Assembly: GCA_010909165.1 (NCBI GenBank)
Contig: VJWM01000003.1
Span: forward strand, 248,001-312,000
Direction of reading: 5' to 3'
DNA from: Anthoceros angustus
Taxonomy: Eukaryota > Streptophyta > Anthocerotopsida > Anthocerotales > Anthocerotaceae
DNA: 64,000 nucleotides
Shown one piece after another: positions 33,625-43,520 of the stretch. The translations under genes and the position numbers were made by a program. The notes beneath the pieces were generated by a model. The model was given only the letters and a program-made list of their open reading frames with translations, was not told where the DNA came from and searched no databases. How positions within the stretch are numbered: position 1 is the first letter of the stretch; every line of letters begins with the position of its first letter.

Positions 33625-33814
33625 CCGCTACAGCTCTGGATCGCTTCCAGGGATCGGCGCAGGGTCTGGCGCCAGATCGGAGACCCCGAGGCGGCAGCTG
33701 CGGGAGGAAGGAGGACCGCAGCATGGCTGGACTGGCAGAGGCGCTCCTCAGGCACGTCGATGGTGTGGACGCAGCCGCTGCTGCTGCTGCCGCCTCCGCT
33801 GCCATCGCTGCCAT
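33625..33814 (-). pseudogene. Truncated duplicate of kinase exon 1 (transit peptide part)
   Basis: ATG at 33814 and about 63 codons nearly identical to exon 1 (MAAMAAEAA... to KRSRAVAAAG), then cut at the GCGGCCGC breakpoint and continuing into unrelated repeat DNA. Its promoter is duplicated with it, so it could drive an antisense-oriented transcript into unit A. Confidence 0.85.
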
Positions 33815-34011
33815 AGCCAGCCGCTCCGTCCAGCACCCGGCCCGCGCTTTTCCGGATTTTGCAAGTCTCCACTTGGCTCCTGGACGATATCGACCTGGTG
33901 AGGTAGATAGAGATGCCCCGCCGCGTAGGCAGCCTACCATGGTTTGAATTTTGGTTTGCGACAGATTTTTGGACGACAGATACTACATAAAATCTCCATT
34001 CCTCGAAAGGT

Positions 34012-34050
34012 GGATATAAAGTTCTGACGTTCTGACGTTCTGACGTCAGC
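34012..34050 (-). promoter_or_regulatory. Duplicate of the triple TGACG / TATA promoter block
   Basis: Same sequence and spacing as at 26771-26807. It sits upstream of the truncated exon copy at 33814. Confidence 0.5.
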
Positions 34051-37000
34051 GACTCAGCATACATTCGTTTTTCCGGAAACGTAAGTCATCGCTCCAAATG
34101 CTACACTAAAGAGTAGGCTGTACATTTAAGCTACTGCCTACAAGATCCAATTCTAAGTCTCCATGCTTAATGTTAGAATCAAAGGTTTACATTTTATATA
34201 ATTCATTTAATTATTTTAAAATAAAATAAAATTGATTTTAAATTATACTACGGATCTATAAATTGGATCAATACATAACTAAATTTTAGGTTCTTGTTGG
34301 CTCTTTCATTAGTGTAGTATATAATGGGTTATGAGCATATCCTTTGTACCTACATTGTTGTAAGTCCTTTGTGGCCCCTAATTCAGCTAAGAACTATAAA
34401 GCTTAAACCTTCGATGACTGCAGGGCCCTATATGGCAAGAATGGATATCAACAATTATAAATAAAACCGAGTTTGAACTCCAAACATTGAATTTTAATTT
34501 TGAGTGTTGCGTATGCAATTTGATATATAAGCCCCTCACTCTAACTCTTCTTTATCATCCATCTTAATATAGGTCACTAGGTGGGTTATGTTGTTGGAAA
34601 TGATTCCACAAAACACATAAATATTACACCATCGACGTCATATGTTGCCCCACTACTACAAAGGAGGGCATACTTACTCTTTCACCCTATAAATCTACAT
34701 TTTGTCATGATTTGTACCCTCTACCTCATTGAAGTGAGCCATTTGCGAGGCGGCAGAATGAATGTTGGGAGTCAGCAGCGACATATGAGGACTTGGGTTA
34801 GCCTATGAGTACATAGTCAATGATATTCACTTGTGAATATTAATCTTTTCTTCACTCTAACCACCATTTGTTGTAAAGGGCACCACGAGCTTATTGAAAT
34901 TGTGACCTTGAATCCATGGCCCTCAAAATGCATTCCTATGCATAAAACGAGTCTTTGCAATCGGGCCCCGGCTGGAATTTGGTCCCTTGGACCTAAGGAT
35001 TCCTCCTCAGCTTAACCCTGGCTACAATATGGTCCTTGGTAACATACCCATTGTTATCCTCTCCTCCCTTATCCCTTGAGATTGGCCCAGAGTATTTTAC
35101 TCTTTTTCTCCTTGGTTGGTTGGCCTTAACATGCCAAACTCCTTGAGGAGGCCTCATTGCTCTCCTTGGACTTGGGATTCTTCTTCTTCGTGGCACAAGC
35201 TTTGAGACTTGGGCCTCTCCTTTGGCCTTGGTCCCCTCTCTAGGCCTCAATTGTTGGGACTTGGGCCTCTTCTTTGGTCTTGGGCCCCTCTCTACGCCTC
35301 AAGCCTTGGGTCTTGGGCCTCTCCTTTAATCTTGGGCCCCTCTCTTGGCCTCAAGCCTTGAGCACACTCTTCAAGCTCCACCTTGGCTTTAGAGAGCCAC
35401 TTGCCTACTTGCTTAAAGAGCGAGCATCGCATAGCATCACCTTAGCAAGCCTAGCATCTCCTTAGCCAGCTTAGCATCTCCTTAGCAAGCCTAGCAAGCT
35501 TAGCACACTAAGCCCAGTGCCCTAGCATTGCCTGACATTTAGCACACTAAATGCGCCTAAAGGCCCTACACTAAGTCCTAATAAAATACACTATAATATG
35601 CAAAAAATATGCGCCTAACAAGCCTAGCACACTAAGTCCTAATAAATACACTATAATATGCAAAAATATGCTAAAGCATATTACTTGTGCTTATCCACTT
35701 AGCTATTGCTAACCATATTTAATTAATACTAATCAATGCTTAAATAACATAAGCACTGTAGATTGATTAACGCTAATTATTTAGTGAAAGATAACTAAAT
35801 AGATTAATTAATGCTAATCAAACACTAAACTCAAGTGCGTAGATTAGTGTAACATGGCATGACAAGGATGATAACGACGTGTACTCATGGAGGAGGATTA
35901 TGGATGCACTGCGGAGAGTCAATATGTACGAGAGGAGGATTGCGTATAGATGGCGGAGGAATAGGATTATGTATGTATGCATGTAGGAGGATTACGTATT
36001 CATCATTGGAAATGGGTTATGTTCGTATAGCGAGTACATGTGGAGGAGGATGACACATGCAGTTACTCAACTCTAATAATTTCTAGATTTTAATAATATT
36101 AAATTTTGGAGTGAAGAAATAAAATCGAATAGTAATTGAACCCTAGAAGTAAAATTTGAACTTAAAATTTAATATATTTAACTTTTAAATTTTAATAGTA
36201 AAATATTCAATATTAGAACCCATATCATCATTAAACCCTAAAGACTTTGAAATTCAAACTTAAAACATAACATGGTGCAACCTCATAAACACCAATAGAC
36301 ACTTAAAATATAATAATTGTACCTCATTAAACCCTAGGATACTTAAAATTTGAGCGTAAATATAGTACCTACTTGGAGGTTTAGGAGACTTGAAATTTAA
36401 ACTTCAATTATAATAGATGGTCGTCTCAAACCTATGACATCCGTGAGGAGACTTTTGAAATTTAAATTTGTAATATAATATCCGCCACCTCATTAAACCC
36501 AATAAGACTTTGAAATGTAAATTTATAATATAATAATAGCCACCTCATGAAACCCCATGAGATTTGGCTCCAAGGTAGCACGTCTGGACCTTTTACATTA
36601 TTTCTAATTAATAAAGCGACTCTTGGACTCCAACCCTTACGGCCCGGGCTATGCAAGTTGCCGACCAACTCAAACTGTGTGTCACCAACTCACGGTGATT
36701 TCCATACAAGAAGCTTGTTCATTTATAAATATATTCAAACCTTTAAACATCATTGAAAACACGTGTCTCCCCTCCGCGAGGTTGTAGCCCATGCTTGTGG
36801 AGGAGAGGTCGCCATCTTCTTATGCGATCCTTTGGGGACGGTGGGAGCTCATTCTGAGCTTGCAATTCAGGGGATGGGGAGGCACGGATCCTTGGGGAGA
36901 GTGGGAGCTCATTATGAAGCTTGCAATTCATCTTGCCTTGATCCTTGGGGGACGTGGGAGCTCATTCTGAGAGCTTGCAATTCGGATGGGGAGGCCTCGG

Positions 37001-38670
37001 ATCCTTGGGGACGTGGGAGCTCATTATGAAGCTTGCAATTCTGGGGATCAGGTGCGAGTGTGCCGCTTAGATATGGCGGCCGGTGAAGGGAGCACTAGAT
37101 CCTGGCGATTTGCACCTACTGTGATTGTATGTTGATTTTTAAAGGTATTGGGTTGATGACAGCTTGTTTCTTGGATATCGATGCGATGTTGACCTCTTCT
37201 TTTGTGTCCAACTCTGGATAAGCTTCAAGCTAGTAGGGTTGCGGATGAGAATGGCGCCATCACATTGTGACTTTGAGTAGGTTATGTTGTTATGCATATG
37301 GGAGCCATAGTCTTGCTTTCCACTATGCTGAAATTGTATGCTATCCTTCAGCCTTGTGCATTTCTTGCCTTGGAATCTAGCACAAATGTGCTTGTGATGT
37401 GTGTGTGTAGAGTGGCATGCCTACTGTTTTGTTTGTTGTTAATTGCTGCGTAGAACCAATAGCGAGTTCATGATCTCTTTGCAGCTTCTAAGAAGTGGGG
37501 AGGAAGGCGGACAATGGCAAGGCGTGACCATGAGAAAAAGACGCGTGGTGAGCTTTGGCATGAGAGTTCTTAAGTTTTTGTGCTTGAATTCTAGATCTCA
37601 TGTAGTTGTGCTTCTATTATAGATTTCAAGTTGTTGTGTGTGTAAGCTCACGTTTTTGTGCTCCTGTACTCTTAAGGGAAAGCAAGCTGAGTGGACCAAA
37701 ACCCAAAAGATCCAAAGGCCAAAGGTTCTTTTGTGTGAGGTGTTTGACATATATTTGCGTCACATGAGAGCTAATTGGGAGAGTGTTTGGGTGAGTGCAC
37801 CTCGTAGGGGCATGGCACTCCCCTCTTGGGGAGGGAGGTGCACCCACGGAGGCAGTGTAGGCGGAGGGTCCCGAGTTAAGGTAGTACGTAGGGTGACAAG
37901 GGTGACCTACATAGGTAGGCGAGGATCCCTACATGTATGTATGTGGGTAGGACAATGCGTGTAATGTATGTGGGTAGGGGACATGTGCGAGATGTGGGGT
38001 GACGGGTGGCCCTACATGGGTAGGATGTAAGGGTGGCGGGGCTCCCCCACCCTCTCGTAGGGAGTGGTGAGGTCTCCCGTGGGGAGTGGTGAGGACTCCC
38101 TACTGGGCGTGGAGGTGGTGTCAAGGAATCGGCGGCCTATATGGGAGTTTCACTATCACTACCAAAGGGCCATGCAAAGGGCCATGCAAGGGGTGTGTGG
38201 GGAGTGACACCTAGGAAACTGCGAGGAATCGGAAGAGCTTGTGCATGCAAGGGAAAGCTAGGGCAAGGACTTGGTGAGAACGCTGCCCATGTGTGCAAGG
38301 AGAAGAAGGTATCGAAGGGTAGGAGTTGTGTGTGAAGGGTTTGAAGCACAAGTATGGAAGAGGGCAGAGCTGAATTTTTTAATGCCTAGGACCTTGCAAG
38401 AGGGCGGTGCTGAATTTTTGTGCCTAGGACCTTGCAAGTGAGGGATTTGGGCGCATCGGGAGGCATATGCTGTGAGGACATCAAGTCGAGCTAGGTGGGG
38501 TGGAGTGAAGAGAAAGTAAGTGGAAAAGGGCTGAAGTTGCTCTCTTGGTGGATTTTGTGTGGCGAGTGAAGAAAGCTTGCAATTGTGTGTAGAAACTGAG
38601 GTGACAACTAGGTAGAAACGAGCAAGTGGGTGTGCCCAAGCTTGTCTCGTTTGTGCAGTTATCTTGAAGG

Positions 38671-39050
38671 GTGCAAGATGGTGAAAGCGCCTGCACCTAA
38701 GAAGGGCAAGCTAGTTGCTAGGGAGCTAGGAGAAGAGGTACAGATGCCCGAATTTAATTGCTTCCCTGCACAGGTGGAGGCTAGGCACTTGGTGACATTC
38801 GAGGCGGTTTCTTTGGAGCCCAGCGTACAATTGCAATGGGTGTATGGCGCCAGGCCTATGTCAACTTGGAGATGATAGAGGAATGATTTATAAACTTCAC
38901 TATGCCACGGCGAGAACTTGAGGCTGGAAAATAGGGATGCAAGGATTGATCCGAGGTCTTTGGGCAACCATGGTATATGGAAGGCCGTGAGGATGACTCG
39001 GAGGAGGAAGAGGAAGGCATGGAGCAAGATCCGCCTCACGGAGACCTTCT
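38671..39050 (+). other. Coding-like stretch, possibly from a mobile element (frames broken)
   Basis: Plus strand reads APKKGKLVARELGEEVQMPE, FNCFPAQVEARHLVTFEAVS and LEPSVQLQWVYGA. After a shift it reads NLEMIEE, stop, FINFTMPRQELE and ENRDARIDP. The parallel stretch in unit A (about 32990-33360) keeps the same words with other small indels. Balanced composition and conservation of the reading suggest a former protein. No named family is recognised. Confidence 0.4.
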
Positions 39051-39299
39051 TGCGTGGAGGTGTGGAGGCGGTGGGGCCATAAGAAGTTGACCCCGTCATG
39101 GGAGGAGGTGTGAGGGTGGCCCTACATCCGTAGGATCACCGGGCGGTCTGACAGCGATGAGTCAGGAGGTAATTGAAGGGGTTGGTGGTAGCTTGGAGTG
39201 GGGGCTCATTGCTTGGGGGATAGGACAATGTATGAGGAGGCCTGCGATACTTGTAGAGGTGGAGTGCAAACCACGGGAAGAGGATGGGTCTCTTCTCCA

Positions 39300-40190
39300 C
39301 CAAGCTTTAGATTTCATGATGTTGAGTGTGGCTCGGAGGAACCCGGTGGAATTATCGGAGCGCCTTGTTGTGGAGTCAATCTTTGAGGCAAGTGGAGGAT
39401 TTATGGTAGATTGGTTAGGATTTGGAGTGAGAACACTTAGGATTTTGGTACTGCTCAGCCTTATTGTTAAAATAGGGGATTGGAGAGTTTTCTAGGCTGA
39501 TTGTCATGATGATTGAAAGAGAGTGGGGTAGTGGTTTTAATCGGCTTTGGCGGCTATTAGTTTATAGTGGTTGAGAAAGAGCGTGGTGGAAAAGTAAGGG
39601 GAGGTGTGGCCAAGGGGCCTTATGTATGAGCCCTATATAGGGGCGATTTTGAGAAGAAAAACATCGCGTCTTGCGCTCCCAAACTGAGTCCTTGCTCTTA
39701 TGAAGGAATTTTGGCTAGGCAAGCTAACGATTGTACAGGAGAGTTTGCGGTGGTCGGAGTGCTTGGCGGAGGGCTCGCTCCTTGCGCCGCACGTTGCTCC
39801 CCACGTGAATGGTTCTTTTGTGAAATTGCTTTGCTTTGGGTGTGTGGCGTGCCCAAGGAACTCTCGGCTTGAGGGTAGACTACAGGAAAGACTCGGAGGT
39901 TCTCGATGCCGTGCAAACTCATAGCAACTGCCCAAGGAAGAACTTGCTAGCTTGTGGCGGACCCGCGGTTGTGCCATAAGGCGAGCTAGGGCCAATGAGC
40001 TTGAAGTAAGGTTAGATTAGGAGGATGAGGAGTTGAGTTGAGGTGAGTGTATGTTGAGGAGAATGTGGAGCTGAATGTTGAGTAGAGGAGTAGGTAGAGA
40101 TTAGGAGTAAGAAGAAGGCCCAAGTCAGAGCCTAAGGGAGGGGTCCCAAATCTGCACCAAATCGAGATTGGAAGCTTGGCTAAGGTCTCA
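39300..40190. other. LTR- or promoter-like stretch, no confident gene
   Basis: A TATA-like CCCTATATAGGGGCG lies at 39631-39645, followed by a purine-rich then mixed leader. An open frame to 39495 ends RILVLLSLIVKIGDWRVF. It may be the edge of a retroelement, but no paired LTR, primer-binding site or polyprotein was confirmed. Confidence 0.3.
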
Positions 40191-40194
40191 AAAT

Positions 40195-40320
40195 CACGGG
40201 GTGGAGAAGTCGCGCTGCGCTGTAGGGGGTCCCTATGTGCGTAGGCGATGGACCTACTGCCGTAGGGTGGGACCTACGACTATAGGATGTCGTTGTAGGT
40301 CCAGGCGGAGATCAGCAGGC
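40195..40320. repeat. Dispersed module CACGGGGTGG...GTAGGTCC, three copies
   Basis: About 125 bp starting CACGGGGTGG and ending TCRTTGTAGGTCC, containing GTAGGGGGTCCCTA and GACCTACTGCCGT. It recurs at 45456-45570 and 47897-48012. It lies outside A/B, so it links the 39-41 kb region to C/D. Confidence 0.75.
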
Positions 40321-40619
40321 GGTGTGGAGGTGTCGTGGCTCTTGCCGGTGTGGAGTTTGTGGGCAGTTGTAGTTGGGCGCGGGGCACAGGTTGGAGGCCT
40401 TGAACTAGGGCGAGGTAACCTATCTTTGCGCCCGGTGCGACCCCTAGGGGTAGGATGCACGCTGCGTGCGTTGGGATAGAGGTCTCCTCCCACGTAGGAA
40501 TGAGGTGTGCTGGCCACGATTTCGATCTCCTCTCCTACAACTCTCCTACAAGTGTGGGCTATGCACTTACAGGGAGTTAAAATAAGTAGGGTTTACATGT
40601 TTTTTAAGTTGAAGGATAA

Positions 40620-43515
40620 ATAAAGGCGGAAAGGAGGAATAAATTGGGGTGGCGCTTGGACTAGGCTCGGAGTATACTCGGACTCGGAGTGAACAACGGA
40701 CCCAGTACCACTATGGCAAGCTCGGACTACGCCCAGATAAGGAAGTCAGGAACCACTCCGGTCAAAGCAGGATAAATGCCGGAACTAGGAGGCGGGCGTG
40801 AGGCGAGCAGGCGCCACGTGGGCGGCCACAGTGGAGGTCGGGCATGCATGGTCGGGCCGTAACCTTGCGAGGCCGTTATAGCGGTATTGCCCAGCCCGGT
40901 GGCGTAAGGCAGTAAGAGCGTAGGGTGAAGTAAGCCATGCGAGACCCACAGCGATTCTGGACAGGCGCCTTCCGCCAGCGGTTACTTCGGCCGGAGGGAG
41001 GTCATTTTTGACCTCAGACAATCCTCCACGGTCCCTTGCGCTCCATCCGGCTCTCTGGCGCTATCTTTTGGGCGCCATCGGCAAGCGGCTCACCGTCGAG
41101 TTGGAGGCAAGCAGGCGAAGGAGGAACATCGTGCCCGGTGGACTCGGCCAGCGGCTCGGAAAGCAATGGCACCCAAAAAGCGAGTCAGAGCCATGGACCC
41201 TCGTGGGCGCAACATTGTGACCGGCGCTATCCGGACTTGAGCCCAGCTGGAGGCGAGGGGAATTGGTGCGGAGTGGCATCGGGCGTGTTCCAAATGGTGC
41301 GGACCTTTGGCGTCACTCTAGTCAGGAGTTTGCGGAAGATCTTGGCGGCGATCAACAAGGAGGTCGATCCAAGAACCTCGGGAGGACCAGGCGATGGACC
41401 TTGGAGGTCTGAGGGACCTACGCCGAAGGAGGAAGAAGGGGCGTGGTGCAGGCCCCTTAAGGCGAAGGGAAGATAGGGCCGACCACAGTGGCGTCTTGAG
41501 GCACAGGCAGGGACAACCAGCGGATGGTTGATATCCGTCTGGCTGGGCGGTCGAGTAAGGCGGTAGCCGGATCATTATCCATTGGAACACTGCTCACCAA
41601 GGTGGATCACCTTGGTGATAACTGATAGTATTCACATGCGCTCGGTGAGGAAGAAGGCGGGGGAAGGATTATCTTCGCCGGTTGATCGGGAACGCATAAG
41701 CTAAGGGCGAAGCCCTCGCCATCGGTGACCCATACGATTCATGTATGGGGACATTTCGAGCTCTGAAGGAGGGAGGCTTGAGCAGGCGCTCGGGAAGGTG
41801 GAGGCTGCAGTAGGGCGCGAGGTGGGGGTCGTCGCCGAGACGCGGACTCGGGAGGAGGGCGGGGAGGATTCGGACTCCATCGTGCAGGCGAACCCCTCAC
41901 CACCCGGGGAAGTTTGGGAGGAGATTCCCCTTCCCTCCTTTTGGTGCCCCTCGGGCGGTAGGGGAGGAGGCGTCTGGAGGCGTTGGCGGCTCTCGGCGGG
42001 CACCACAACACGGCTGCGGGCCAGCGAACTCAGCGGGGCCGAGGCGGAAGGCGGTGCCGCCTACCAGCACCTCGGAAGGTGCGGTACCCACCTTGCAGGT
42101 GTGAGGTGAGGCGGTGGGAGGCGAGGGGCGTGGCCCAAGGAGGCGGAGGTCAGCGGCCCCCAGGCAGTCTGTCCCCGGAAGGGCAAAAGAGCTTGCTCCG
42201 GACCCCCTCACCTCCTCAGGAGCCCAGGAGAAAGAGGGCACAAAGGAGTTAGAGGCCAAGAGGGCCAAGAGGGTGAGACTCGGACCTCACCACTCGGGAC
42301 TGAGGTCTGATTAGGTCAGGAGAACCCAGTCGGACTTACTCGGGGGTATGGAGGTCCTTGGCGGACCGAGAAATGCCGGCTCCACTACGGACTTTGTGGG
42401 GGCCTCACCGGCCGTGGAAGAAACACGGCGAGTCCGTCATGTCATGGACGGAATGCTTTGGGGTCTCGTAGTGCAGTGGAGAGACCCGAAGTGGAGGCCA
42501 CCGGAGGAGGATGGTGGAACTCAAGAGCAAGTGAGGCGGCCCGAGCAAAGGAAAAGGCGGAGTCCCTCGCTCGGATCGAGGAAGGAAGCCGGGTGGCGGG
42601 CGAGGCCCGGTTCAGCGGGGCCGGGCCAAGGTTCTTGTTGTCTGAGCAGTGAAACAAGCTCGAGGAGGCCAGCGGGCGGAGGAGGACCTTGCGAGAAGGC
42701 CGGCGGGGAGGCGGAAGGCCGGGCACAAGCGAGAGCTCGGGACTGGCGGGCGGCCCGGCTAGGCGGCGCCAAGTGGGCCAGTGGCGGCGAAGAGTCGGAG
42801 CCGCAAGCGGCCGGGATCACTGAGCGTGATCGGGCCGGTGGAGAGTCGGAGCGTGAGGCTAACTCGAAGGCCGCCTGGCTATGGGCGAGCAAGGGCCGGC
42901 CGGAGGAGGAGATGGAGGCGGCACTCGGGAGATAGGAGATCTCAGTCAGTGCGAGGAAGTAGAGGAGGCGGCGGCGGATGGAGGCAGCAGGACAGCTGGG
43001 CTACAACTCCAAGATGCGTCGGAGGCGGTGATTCTCAGCGAGAGAATCACGACTTGAGCACGAAGCAGAGTGCCTCGGCTCCGTCGAAGGCGGAGGAAAA
43101 TCGGCGACTATCGAGGTTGGGCGTTGCCGGGCTGAAGGAGGCGGAGGAAGTCGGAGTCGGACGGAGGTACGGCCTTTGGAGAGGAGGTGGCGGAGCTAAG
43201 GCGAGAATGAGCGGAGGGCGCTGGGCGAAGAAGGCTGCTGGTCCGGTGAGAAAGGCGGAAGGAGCTGCGCTATGGGTGGTGGCAATGGAGAGAAGCAGCG
43301 GGCTGGGCGGGTGGAGCAGTGGCGGTGAGGAGGTGGCCAGGCCGCCTCGCGTGTCTGACCAGCTCCGGTATCCGTCTGGCGGAGAGGTGGCCCAACAAGC
43401 GACGCCCGGCTCCGGAACACTTATGGCGGAGGGAGTATCGGGTGCTCGGGCACCGTGGAAGAGCAATTCAACAAGTCGATTCGGACTTTGCCTATTACCA
43501 CAGCTGAGCTCACAA
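40620..43515 (+). other. G-rich, gag-like coiled-coil coding remnant (frames broken)
   Basis: High-GC DNA in which coiled-coil peptides appear in changing plus-strand frames: ASEAARAKEKAESLARIEEG (about 42518-42580), KLEEASGRRRTLRE (about 42656-42695), LQDASEAVILSERI (about 43009-43050). Such Ala/Glu/Lys/Arg heptad stretches are common in plant retroelement gag-like proteins. No zinc knuckle, protease, reverse transcriptase or integrase was found. Opposite-strand Pro/Ser-rich frames are shadows. Confidence 0.4.
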
Positions 43516-43520
43516 AGAAG

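Larger units (their letters stand above)
33622..39299. repeat. Large tandem repeat unit B (5.7 kb)
   Basis: Collinear copy of A without the internal duplication. It begins with the same GCGGCCGC start in kinase exon 1 and ends at CTTCTCCACCA (about 39299), which matches the A/B junction at 33606-33616. Differences from A are mainly 1-10 nt deletions. Confidence 0.92.

Noticed and set aside
39631..39645. TATA-containing start of a confirmed LTR
   Set aside because: No matching second LTR, primer-binding site or target duplication could be identified by eye, so it is only noted as LTR-like.
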